From Sedimentisphaera salicampi (GTDB lineage: Bacteria; Planctomycetota; Phycisphaerae; Sedimentisphaerales; Sedimentisphaeraceae): DNA of 64,000 bases. The first letter of the stretch is position 1. Each line of letters opens with the position of its first letter. The position numbers were made by a program, and so were the translations under genes. The notes beneath the pieces were generated by a model. It made no database searches. It worked only from the letters and a program-made list of their open reading frames with translations, and was not told where the DNA came from. Where the stretch lies: contig NZ_CP021023.1 in assembly GCF_002117005.1 (NCBI RefSeq), forward strand, positions 1,240,001-1,304,000. The letters are read 5' to 3'. Below, one piece after another: positions 47,454 to 58,374 of the stretch.

Positions 47454-48509
47454 ATGAAAAATTTAGCAGTTATTTGTGTATTGTTGTACTCAAGCATTCT
47501 TTTTGCCAATTCTGCGCCGGAAGTTACTAACGTACAAGCCAATCAGAGAACCGATGGCTCGGGGATTGTTGAGATCTCTTACACGCTATCCGATGCCGAC
47601 GGAGACGCCTGCCAAATCTCAGCGGCCGTAAGCGACGACGGCGGAGAGACATATTCAATCACCCCAACCGACCTCTCAGGCGATACAGGGGGAAATATCA
47701 CTCCGGGCAGCAGAACTATATACTGGAACAGCAAAGCTGATCTCCCGGGAGAATACGGAGAGAACTACAGGGTGAAAATTACTGCCGATGACGGGCAGTC
47801 TCCCGAAGGGCCTGCGGGGATGGTCTGGGTTTATATTGATGATCCCGGAGTAAGCGGTCATGAAGGCTTTACCGGTTATATGAGCAAGTATGAGACGACA
47901 AACGCCCAGTACTGCCAATACCTCAATGACGCCCTTGCCTCGGGCGATATTGAAATGAATAACTACAACATTTACGGCAGCAGCGGGGATTATTCAGGCC
48001 AGATTTACTACGATATGGATGATACACATGCCCAGATATCCTACTCAGACGGCTCTTTCTATGTTAAAACCCGAGACGGGTATGACATGAGCGACCATCC
48101 TGTAGTGGAGGTAAGCTGGTATGGAGCGATTGGCTTCTGCGAATACTACGGCTACAGGCTCCCCACAGAGTGGGAGTGGCAGGCTGCGGCAGACTACGAC
48201 GGCTCATATACCTACGGCTGCGGAACCAGCATAGACCACAGCAAGGCCAATTATGATGATGACAACCCGCTCGGCCTATCAGGCTGGCCATATACAACCC
48301 CGGTCGGCTATTACCCAGCCTTCGGCTACGGCCTGTGCGATATGGCGGGAAATGCTTGGGAATGGACAAACTCTATCTACAGTGATAACTATCGTGTTCT
48401 CCGCGGCGGCAGCTGGTACTACTACGACTACAACTGCTCCGTCTCGTACCGGTTCAGCTACGTCCCGTACTATGCCAGCTATGGCGGGATCCGTGCTGTG
48501 CGTCCGTAG
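47454..48509 (+). CDS. secreted formylglycine-enzyme-fold (SUMF1-like) protein with a diversified C-terminus
   Basis: 351 residues with the signal peptide MKNLAVICVLLYSSILFANS. Residues ~20-115 form an Ig/fibronectin-like domain (PEVTNVQANQRTDGSGIVEI, YWNSKADLPGEYGENY). The rest is the formylglycine-generating-enzyme fold: GFTGYMSKYETTNAQYCQYL, HPVVEVSWYGAIGFCEYYG, YRLPTEWEWQAAADYDGSY, GLCDMAGNAWEWTNS and VLRGGSW. These proteins share the C-type lectin-like fold used by diversity-generating retroelement targets. The final ~30 residues are full of Tyr, Ser, Val and Ala at positions that are Asn in ordinary relatives (see the variable region entry). Probably a surface ligand-binding protein, not a sulfatase-activating enzyme. 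Confidence 0.88.
   Translation: MKNLAVICVLLYSSILFANSAPEVTNVQANQRTDGSGIVEISYTLSDADGDACQISAAVSDDGGETYSITPTDLSGDTGGNITPGSRTIYWNSKADLPGEYGENYRVKITADDGQSPEGPAGMVWVYIDDPGVSGHEGFTGYMSKYETTNAQYCQYLNDALASGDIEMNNYNIYGSSGDYSGQIYYDMDDTHAQISYSDGSFYVKTRDGYDMSDHPVVEVSWYGAIGFCEYYGYRLPTEWEWQAAADYDGSYTYGCGTSIDHSKANYDDDNPLGLSGWPYTTPVGYYPAFGYGLCDMAGNAWEWTNSIYSDNYRVLRGGSWYYYDYNCSVSYRFSYVPYYASYGGIRAVRP
48411..48506 (+). other. putative diversity-generating retroelement variable region (VR)
   Basis: After the constant RGGSW (48402-48416) the codons are TAC, TAC, TAC, GAC, TAC, AAC, TGC, TCC, GTC, TCG, TAC, CGG, TTC, AGC, TAC, GTC, CCG, TAC, TAT, GCC, AGC, TAT, GGC, then GGG ATC CGT. Nearly all the odd codons end in C or T and differ only at the first two bases from AAC or AAT. 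Undiversified relatives typically have an Asn-rich stretch at this place. Change at adenines with the third base kept is the mark of adenine-directed mutagenic homing. The template repeat is not in the window. Confidence 0.7.
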
Positions 48510-48572
48510 TCTCTGGATTTTCTTTTTCTGTTTTACGGTTTGCAGTTTTACATTTTTAATGGGGGTGCAGGG

Positions 48573-48592
48573 GGCTTGCCCCCTGCCGAAGT
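48573..48592. other. GC hairpin downstream of the VR (possible IMH-type cruciform)
   Basis: GCAGGGGG, loop CTTG, CCCCCTGC: an 8-bp GC stem with a 4-base loop, 63 bases after the stop codon. Retroelement targets often have a stem of about this size just downstream of the variable region. No T-run follows, so it is not an ordinary terminator. It could also be an unrelated repeat. Confidence 0.4.
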
Positions 48593-48603
48593 CTTCTAAA
48601 AAT

Positions 48604-48663
48604 ATGAAACAAAATAATGAATTAAAAGTTATTCAAGATTTTTACGACGTGGATGTAAAATAA
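48604..48663 (+). pseudogene. 19-codon remnant resembling the start of an Avd accessory protein
   Basis: The frame MKQNNELKVIQDFYDVDVK ends in TAA. ELKVIQDFYD resembles the start of four-helix-bundle Avd proteins that assist retroelement reverse transcriptases and usually sit right after the variable protein gene. The resemblance stops at DFYD, and a palindromic repeat begins at the stop codon. The match is short, so this is tentative. Confidence 0.4.
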
Positions 48664-48757
48664 AACTCCGTTTCCTCCGCTACCTCTCCGCCGCAGGCGG
48701 ACAGGCTCGGTAAAAAAACATTTTAAACATCGGAGCAATCGGAATTAACGGAGAGAG
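48662..48757. repeat. palindromic repeat, left flank of the GxxExxY gene
   Basis: The element starts with CTCCGTTTCCTCCGC, contains a CCGCCGCAGGCGGACAGG palindrome and ends with ATCGGAATTAACGGAGAG. Its ends are inverted (CCGTT and AACGG). A second copy lies at 49149-49231. Confidence 0.65.
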
Positions 48758-48763
48758 ACAAAG

Positions 48764-49150
48764 ATGGAAGAAAAGATATTATATAAAGAGCTTTCGGATA
48801 GGATTATTGGATGTGCCGTGGAAGTGCACCGAGTATTGGGTCCGGGTTTGCTTGAATCTGCTTACAATCAATGTCTTTGCCGTGAGCTGGATTTGAATGG
48901 GATAAAATTTGAGCGTGAAAAGCCTTTGCCTGTGGTCTATAAAGATACCAATCTCGACTGCGGCTACAGATTAGATATTCTTGTGGAAGGGAAGGTTATC
49001 GTTGAGCTTAAAAGCGTTGAGGCTATAAAAGGCATCCATGAAGCTCAGATTATTTCTTATATGAAGCTTGCTGATGTGAAAAAGGGGTTTCTGATTAATT
49101 TTAATGTGGAAATGTTAAAGAACGGATTGAAAAGCTTTGCTATTAAATAA
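48764..49150 (+). CDS. GxxExxY-family protein (PD-(D/E)XK-like)
   Basis: 128 residues. The family name motif is visible in HRVLGPGLLESAYNQCLCRE (G-L-L-E-S-A-Y). The PD-(D/E)XK-type core follows: YRLDILVEGKVIVELKSVEA, with D, E and K in the usual order. Function is unknown in the family; a nuclease-like fold is expected from the motif. GAGAG upstream serves as the ribosome site and lies within the flanking repeat. The gene sits alone between two direct copies of a palindromic repeat, so it looks like an inserted cassette. Confidence 0.88.
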   Translation: MEEKILYKELSDRIIGCAVEVHRVLGPGLLESAYNQCLCRELDLNGIKFEREKPLPVVYKDTNLDCGYRLDILVEGKVIVELKSVEAIKGIHEAQIISYMKLADVKKGFLINFNVEMLKNGLKSFAIK

Positions 49151-49231
49151 AAATTCCGTTTCCTCTCCGCCTCAGGCGGATAGGCTCAGTAATAAAACTT
49201 TAACAGCGGAGAAATCGGAGTAAACGGAGAA
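49149..49231. repeat. palindromic repeat, right flank of the GxxExxY gene
   Basis: A second copy of the element at 48662-48757: TTCCGTTTCCTCTCCGCC, then AGGCGGATAGGCTCAGTAAT and CGGAGAAATCGGAGTAAACG. The ends are inverted repeats of each other (TCCGTTT and AAACGGA). Confidence 0.65.
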
Positions 49232-49309
49232 TATAATTAAATAATAACTTCGTGTTGGGATAAAGCACGGAAAATGAAAGTAAGAAAATTAAATTTAATG
49301 GAGCTGATT

Positions 49310-52192
49310 ATGAAGTCAGGTAAGTTGTATTTTTGTTTGTTTATATCGGCCTGCTTCGCCAGCAATGTATTTGCTTTAATGGGTTATGGCGACTCAAATA
49401 TTTTCACTATAGATAACCGAAATTTAACTCAAGTTGGTTACGGTGATTCAAATATTTTCACAATCAACAATCGAAATGCGATAACGGTTTCGGCAACCAA
49501 CAATTGGGATGGCACTGTTACTGTTGAGAGTCTGTCTTGCGTTAATTCTGAACTGTTCAGGAAAGATATAAGAGCTGGAACAAAAGTTTCGTTAGGCGAA
49601 TTTGATGGCGGAACCTATGAAGATAAATTGGAATTATCACAACTCAATAAACCTTACAAGTATGTTTTACAGGAGGATGTATTCAATGGTGATACAATTG
49701 CTGCTTCGAAGGAAGTTACACCTGAAATTATAATGGTTCTCGTTAGAGGCTATGCTGGGAATCCAGTCAGCGACGGGATTGATGAAAGCTATTGGGAATC
49801 CGAAGAAGATGAACAGGAAAAGGGTCTTGTCGCTTCTGTTAAAGAATGGTTTGATGAGGAGGATAAGAGGATAACCTGCTGGGATGCAAGTAAAGTTCTT
49901 CATGGAAAGAAAACTATTGATTGGAATTACAAAAAGCTGAAAGATTTTATAGAGCAGAAAATAAGCGATTCCGGCCTTTCGGAAGATGTTAAGATTCATC
50001 TTTTCGGGCACAGCATGGGCGGATTGATCTCAAGAAAATACGCATGCAAAAATGAATCTCAGGTATTGAAAATATTCTGTGCTCAAACGCCGCATACAGG
50101 TTCTCCACTGGGAGACATAGCCAGTATCGCAGAAGTTTCTTCGGCAGCAACATACAGTAATTTTGGTATATTTTGGGATATCAATGAAGCATCATTATGT
50201 TTGACTACAAGCTATTTGAACGGGTTTAACGATGAATATAAATCAGAAACTCCGATATACAGCACGTACAGCAGTAATTACAAATCTGTACAAAACTCTT
50301 TTTTTCTTAAATGCGGTCATTCACTCATTGAAACATTAAAAGAAACGTCAAAAGCATCGCTTTACTCTGGTTTTTATCCGTATTCATCTGATAGTGACGG
50401 GTGCGTGCCTGAGAATTCAGCAAAAGGAAATATATTCTCTTATAGCTACATAACTTTTAACTTAAAGAAAAAAGAAGTTGATATCTCAGACTTTTTTAAC
50501 TCTGGACTTGACCACAAATCCTGCCATAAACACCCTAAAGTTCTAAATCAGGTAATCAGATGGCTTGGTTATGACGCCCCTTATGTTACTTTGGAAGCTG
50601 AATCTCTTAAGCCTATGGAAGAGCAGACTCCGCAATATTATGTTAAAGGATTTAATGGTACTTTCAGTTCGTCTCAGCCTGTCTCTGAAAGCTTTGTCTT
50701 AAGCGGTTCTTCAAAAGCAATGATCCAAGGTTTCGGAACAGATCCAAATGCAGTATATGATTTATCTCTTCAGACTCCTGCGGGTCAAACGATAACAAAA
50801 GACAACACAAATTCAGACGTTTCCTATACAACCGATAACGGTAACATCTTTTACGAAATTGCAAACCCTGAACCCGGGCAGTGGACAGTTAATCTTTCTA
50901 CCAGCACTTCCGAAACACAGAAGTATGGAATAAATATCTTTGAGAATGAATTTTTAAGCTTAAATCTCTTTGTTCAGAACTGGTGCAATACAGGTGAGAC
51001 GGTTGATATAATTGCCGAGTTGAGAGATAATTCAGGAAATATAACAGGAGCAAGCCTTGAAACAGAAGTAATACTCCCTGACGGCAGCTTAGAATCGGTT
51101 GCGCTGCTGGATGATGGAAGCGGAGCAGATGAAACTTCAAACGATGGTGTTTTCAGCGGAGCTTATACCGTTGGATCGCAAACTGGAGAATATAATGTAT
51201 TGTGTAAAGCTTCTGATGGGACTGCGTACGAACGTACTTCTTACGCCAGCTTCAATGTTTCAGAGCCTTCAGTTAGCATTGATGGAGATATTACAGATTC
51301 CGGCATTGATAAAGACGCAAATGGATTCTTTGATTGCCTGCGGTTTGATGTGCCGGTAGAGGTTTATAAAAGCGGAGAATACAGACTGACAGGAAATGTT
51401 AAAGATTGCAACGATGTAATTATCGCAGAAATAAATTCTGGAGCGATTTCTCTTGACAATGGTCAAGGAATAATTTCCGCGGAAGTAAGTTCTGAGAGGA
51501 TTACGGATGCAGGAATTAACGGGCCTTATAAGTTTATGTTTGGTGAAATAATCTCTGTCTCTGACGGTCTAACAGTGGCAGATTTTGATTCTTACATAAC
51601 TGCAAAGTATCTGCTGAGCGATTTTGAACCAAAGGATACTGATGAAGATGGCGTGCCGGACAGTGTCGAGCTTTCTGTAGGGACAGAAATAAATGATCCG
51701 GACAGTGATAATGATGGTGCAACAGATCTGGAAGAAATCGGCTATGGCGGTGAGCGGTTAGCTTATGAACCTGAGCAGGATTCTAACCCACTTGAAAAGG
51801 ATACAGATGAAGACCAAATGGCTGATGGATATGAAATCAGATATGGCTTGAACCCGCTGGTTGATGACACAGAAGGAGACATAGACGTAGATGGATTGAC
51901 GAATATTGAAGAATATCAACTTCATACAAGACCTGATAAGATCGATACAGATGATGATGGTAGAAATGACAAATGGGAAACGGACAATGGAGCAGATCCG
52001 CTGGTATTTGAAGAATATAGCATTATTGAATGTGATATAAATTTGGATGGTAAAGTTGATATCACTGACCTAACTATTCTGATGGAAGAATGGCTCTGCG
52101 AATCGGAAGAGTCTATTTCAGATGTGGCTCCTGAAAACGGAGACGGACAAGTTAATATTCTCGATTTCGCCAGTTTTGCAAATTATTGGTAA
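49310..52192 (+). CDS. large secreted lipase-like alpha/beta hydrolase with calcium repeats and dockerin-like tail
   Basis: The start at 49310 (MKSGKLYFCLFISACFASNV) has GGAG upstream; the in-frame ATG at 49274 lacks a signal. 960 residues. After the signal are two copies of GYGDSNIFTIDNRN, a short repeat. Residues ~140-440 form a PGAP1/lipase-like alpha/beta hydrolase with the nucleophile elbow HLFGHSMGGLISRK and an Asp-rich later part (YSSDSDGCVPENS). Ig-like and beta domains follow. The C-terminal ~190 residues have thrombospondin-type-3 or EF-hand-like repeats (DTDEDGVPDS, DPDSDNDGATDLEE) and a dockerin-like end (CDINLDGKVDITDLTILMEE). Probably a secreted, surface-held esterase or lipase. 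Confidence 0.82.
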   Translation: MKSGKLYFCLFISACFASNVFALMGYGDSNIFTIDNRNLTQVGYGDSNIFTINNRNAITVSATNNWDGTVTVESLSCVNSELFRKDIRAGTKVSLGEFDGGTYEDKLELSQLNKPYKYVLQEDVFNGDTIAASKEVTPEIIMVLVRGYAGNPVSDGIDESYWESEEDEQEKGLVASVKEWFDEEDKRITCWDASKVLHGKKTIDWNYKKLKDFIEQKISDSGLSEDVKIHLFGHSMGGLISRKYACKNESQVLKIFCAQTPHTGSPLGDIASIAEVSSAATYSNFGIFWDINEASLCLTTSYLNGFNDEYKSETPIYSTYSSNYKSVQNSFFLKCGHSLIETLKETSKASLYSGFYPYSSDSDGCVPENSAKGNIFSYSYITFNLKKKEVDISDFFNSGLDHKSCHKHPKVLNQVIRWLGYDAPYVTLEAESLKPMEEQTPQYYVKGFNGTFSSSQPVSESFVLSGSSKAMIQGFGTDPNAVYDLSLQTPAGQTITKDNTNSDVSYTTDNGNIFYEIANPEPGQWTVNLSTSTSETQKYGINIFENEFLSLNLFVQNWCNTGETVDIIAELRDNSGNITGASLETEVILPDGSLESVALLDDGSGADETSNDGVFSGAYTVGSQTGEYNVLCKASDGTAYERTSYASFNVSEPSVSIDGDITDSGIDKDANGFFDCLRFDVPVEVYKSGEYRLTGNVKDCNDVIIAEINSGAISLDNGQGIISAEVSSERITDAGINGPYKFMFGEIISVSDGLTVADFDSYITAKYLLSDFEPKDTDEDGVPDSVELSVGTEINDPDSDNDGATDLEEIGYGGERLAYEPEQDSNPLEKDTDEDQMADGYEIRYGLNPLVDDTEGDIDVDGLTNIEEYQLHTRPDKIDTDDDGRNDKWETDNGADPLVFEEYSIIECDINLDGKVDITDLTILMEEWLCESEESISDVAPENGDGQVNILDFASFANYW

Positions 52193-52281
52193 TTAGAAAT
52201 TCAGAGGAATAGCCCATTAAAAACGCGATAACAGCTTATTTTACACTGCGAAGGAAACTTTAAGCTCGGCCTAAAAAAAGT

Positions 52282-52308
52282 AAGCTCCCCGAGTGTGGGG
52301 AGCTTTTT
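52282..52308. terminator. bidirectional terminator between the lipase-like gene and hcp
   Basis: AAGCTCCCC and GGGGAGCTT form a perfect 9-bp stem around a 6-base loop (52282-52305), followed by TTT. It lies between two convergent genes and has T-runs or A-runs on both sides. Confidence 0.8.
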
Positions 52309-52326
52309 GTACATATAGCTGCGGTT

Positions 52327-53940
52327 TTAGCCGACAAGCTTTTTCATATCTTCTTCCACGGTGCTGATTGGTGAGATGTCGAATTTCTCCACGAGCACGT
52401 TCGCCACGTTCTCGGAGAGGAATGCCGGCAGGGTTGGGCCGAGGTGTATGTTCTTCACGCCCAGCGCCAGCAGAGCCAGCAGCACTGTAACCGCCTTCTG
52501 CTCATACCATGCTACGTTGTACACGATCGGCAGGTCGTTGATGTCTTCTAGCTCGAACACTTCCTTGAGCTTCAGGGCGATCAGGGCGAGTGAGTAGCTG
52601 TCGTTGCACTGCCCTGCATCGAGAACGCGCGGTATTCCGCCGATATCGCCGAGGTCGAGTTTGTTGTAGCGGTATTTAGCGCAGCCGGCAGTGAGGATTA
52701 TCGTATCGCTTGGGAGCTGCTTTGCGAATTCGGTATAGTAGTTTCTTGTATCGTGCCTGCCGTCGCAGCCTGCCATCACTACAAACTTTCTCACAGCGCC
52801 TGATTTAACCGCATCTACAACTTTATCTGCAAGCTGCATTACCTGATTATGAGCGAATCCTCCCACAAGCTTGCCGGTTTCGAGCTCTTTCGGGGGCCCG
52901 CACTGCTTGGCCATCTCAATAATCTTGGAGAAGTCTTTGCTTCCGCCTTCCGGTCTGTCTGGAATATGCTTCATCCCGGGGAACGCCACAACGCTCGTTG
53001 TAAACACCTTGTCTTTGTATGAGTCTTTCGGAGGGACAAGGCAGTTTGTTGTCATAAGTATCGGGCCGTTGAACGCCTCGAATTCGCTGTCCTGAGCCCA
53101 CCATGAATTACCGTAGTTGCCGATGAAATGGTCGAATTTCTTGAAGGCGGGGTAGTAGTTGGCTGGGAGCATCTCGCCGTGGGTGTAAACATCCACGCCG
53201 GTGTTCTCGGTCTGCTCAAGCAGCTCCTGCATATCCTTCATATCGTGGCCTGAGATCAGAATTCCCGGTCTCTGGCCTACTCCAAGATTCACTTCAGAGA
53301 TCTCAGGGCTGCCGTAAGTTTCGGTATGCGCCTTATCAAGCAATGCCATCACTGAAACGGCATTATTCCCAGCCGCCAGAACCATACTGGTGAGCTCATC
53401 AGCAGAGATGTCTTTAGTTGTAGCGGCCAGAGCTTTGATCATAAATTCATTCACTGCCGGGTCTGAGTATCCCAGCACAGCCGCATGGTCTGCGTAGGCA
53501 GCAATACCCTTCACGCCGTAGGTGAGCAGTTCACGCAGAGAACGCACATCTTCATTCTCCGTGTTCAAAACGCCGACCTTATCGGCCTTGTCGCGGAATT
53601 CATCCTCGCTGCCGCAGTTCCAAGTAAGCACGTCTGAAGAGCCGCAGTCGAGGCCGGCTTCGCTGATGATTCTGTCTCTCAGGGCTAACCCCTTCTTTAC
53701 TGTTTCGAGGATCCTCTCGTCATCGAAACTCACGTTTGTAACAGTGGTGAAAAGGGCCTTTCGTACAAAATCAACCACTTCTTCATCATAGCGGCCTGCC
53801 TTTTCCGCTGCAACTGAAACGCCTTTAACCGTATAGATAAGCAGATCCTGCATATCCGCGGTAGGCCCCTTTTTGCCGCACATTCCGTTCCTGTTACAGC
53901 CCTTGTTTCCGAGGGCTTCCTGACATTGATAACAAAACAT
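52327..53940 (-). CDS. hcp: hybrid-cluster protein (hydroxylamine reductase)
   Basis: 537 residues, the usual length. The N-terminal cluster ligands are Cys 3, 6, 15 and 21 in [20 protein letters not shown] (C-x2-C-x8-C-x5-C), the pattern of the anaerobe type. Hybrid-cluster regions include [39 protein letters not shown] and [14 protein letters not shown]. It reduces nitric oxide or hydroxylamine and protects against nitrosative stress. It is the last gene of an Rrf2-cupin-hcp unit on the minus strand. Confidence 0.95.
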   Translation of the reverse strand: MFCYQCQEALGNKGCNRNGMCGKKGPTADMQDLLIYTVKGVSVAAEKAGRYDEEVVDFVRKALFTTVTNVSFDDERILETVKKGLALRDRIISEAGLDCGSSDVLTWNCGSEDEFRDKADKVGVLNTENEDVRSLRELLTYGVKGIAAYADHAAVLGYSDPAVNEFMIKALAATTKDISADELTSMVLAAGNNAVSVMALLDKAHTETYGSPEISEVNLGVGQRPGILISGHDMKDMQELLEQTENTGVDVYTHGEMLPANYYPAFKKFDHFIGNYGNSWWAQDSEFEAFNGPILMTTNCLVPPKDSYKDKVFTTSVVAFPGMKHIPDRPEGGSKDFSKIIEMAKQCGPPKELETGKLVGGFAHNQVMQLADKVVDAVKSGAVRKFVVMAGCDGRHDTRNYYTEFAKQLPSDTIILTAGCAKYRYNKLDLGDIGGIPRVLDAGQCNDSYSLALIALKLKEVFELEDINDLPIVYNVAWYEQKAVTVLLALLALGVKNIHLGPTLPAFLSENVANVLVEKFDISPISTVEEDMKKLVG

Positions 53941-54001
53941 AATGCAATCCTTTCAAATATAACTGAAATTTATATGAGCTTGTAATTTTCAGCCCCTGAG
54001 A

Positions 54002-54340
54002 TCACAGGATTCTGGTTGCGCTTGTTGGGGCGGGGGCTTTTATAACGAGTATTCGCAGTTTTCCTTCGGTGTTGTTTATCCAGCGGTGCGGTATGTTTTT
54101 GGGGCTTTCTATAAGATCATCCTTTTCTGTCTGAAAGCTTTCTTCGCCTATCTCCACTAAACCATTGCCTTCCAGTACATAAAATGCTACGTCAACTGGC
54201 GTTATGTGTTTTCGAAGAGACTCTCCTTCCTCAAGGGTGAGCTGTATTATCTGGGCTGTGGTTTTATCATAAAGTTTTTGAGCCTTAACATTGTGCGGGT
54301 TTTCGGTGAGCGGAGTATCTTTTGTTTTTGTAATTATCAT
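54002..54340 (-). CDS. small cupin-domain protein
   Basis: 112 residues with one cupin barrel: LRKHITPVDVAFYVLEGNGL, then the second motif DDLIESPKNIPHRWINNTEG. Only one His of the first metal motif is obvious (KHITP), so metal binding is uncertain. It lies between the Rrf2 regulator gene and hcp, 10 bases from the former and 61 from the latter, and is probably part of the nitrosative stress unit. Role not known. Confidence 0.8.
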   Translation of the reverse strand: MIITKTKDTPLTENPHNVKAQKLYDKTTAQIIQLTLEEGESLRKHITPVDVAFYVLEGNGLVEIGEESFQTEKDDLIESPKNIPHRWINNTEGKLRILVIKAPAPTSATRIL

Positions 54341-54350
54341 TTTCAGTCCT

Positions 54351-54767
54351 TTAATTTTCTATCACAAGTTCGGCAAGATCTTCCATCGATACATCTCTAA
54401 GGCTTGCCTCAATTGTTTGCTGGAGCGAATTTAGCTTTGCTGTCATGGGACAGCTCCCCTGCCTCGGGCATTTATCCTTCCCGAGAACGCATCTGTTCAG
54501 CGTAATCTGCCCCTGAACAGCAGCCACAACCTCAAGCATCGCAATCTCGGAAGGCGGCTTGGCCAGCTCAAAGCCGCCTTTTGCTCCCATAGTGCTCTTC
54601 ACAAATCCCGCACGCTTGAGAGTTTGAAGCAGTTTGCTTGTTAGCTGGCCGGAAACCTCTTCCTCTTGAGAAAGCTGACGGGAGGTTTTAGACCCTTTCA
54701 TATAATTTGAGGCCAGGTTTACCATTATCCTGAGAGCGTAGTCTGTGTTTCTTCTTATTACATCCAT
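54351..54767 (-). CDS. Rrf2-family redox-sensing transcriptional regulator
   Basis: 138 residues. The winged helix reads RRNTDYALRIMVNLASNYM, VSGQLTSKLLQTLKRAGFVK and GAKGGFELAKPPSE. The Cys set is RCVLGKDKCPRQGSCPM, three Cys in the C-x5-C-x5-C spacing that binds an iron-sulfur cluster in this family. Together with hcp downstream it is probably a nitric-oxide or redox sensor of NsrR type that controls its own operon, but the family alone does not prove it. Start ATG has AGGGAAG upstream. Confidence 0.9.
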   Translation of the reverse strand: MDVIRRNTDYALRIMVNLASNYMKGSKTSRQLSQEEEVSGQLTSKLLQTLKRAGFVKSTMGAKGGFELAKPPSEIAMLEVVAAVQGQITLNRCVLGKDKCPRQGSCPMTAKLNSLQQTIEASLRDVSMEDLAELVIEN

Positions 54768-54785
54768 ATCTTCTTCCCTTAATAT

Positions 54786-54814
54786 ATAATACTATTTTAG
54801 TCCTACTTTGGCAA
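54786..54814 (-). promoter_or_regulatory. sigma70-type promoter of the Rrf2-cupin-hcp operon with candidate operator
   Basis: Read on the minus strand, TTGCCA is followed by exactly 17 bases and TATTAT, which fits a good promoter. Within and next to the spacer is ACTAAAATAGT (54791-54801), a dyad of ACTA and TAGT, placed where a repressor could block polymerase. The -10 is about 20 bases from the Rrf2 start. Confidence 0.6.
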
Positions 54815-58332
<3,518 letters not shown>

Positions 58333-58374
58333 GTTTAAGATGCCAAATAAGTTTTGTATAAAAAGGAGACTGTT

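Noticed and set aside
47454-48509. A true formylglycine-generating enzyme that activates the sulfatase at 58375
   Set aside because: It is secreted, has an added Ig-like domain, and its C-terminal region is replaced by a diversified stretch, so it is more likely a binding protein.
48253-48663. Plus-strand 136-codon frame overlapping the end of the SUMF1-fold gene
   Set aside because: The overlapping part is a shifted reading of the SUMF1-fold gene; only its last 19 codons from 48604 are of interest and are listed separately.
47454-49300. A complete diversity-generating retroelement
   Set aside because: No reverse transcriptase frame and no second copy of the variable region were found on either strand.
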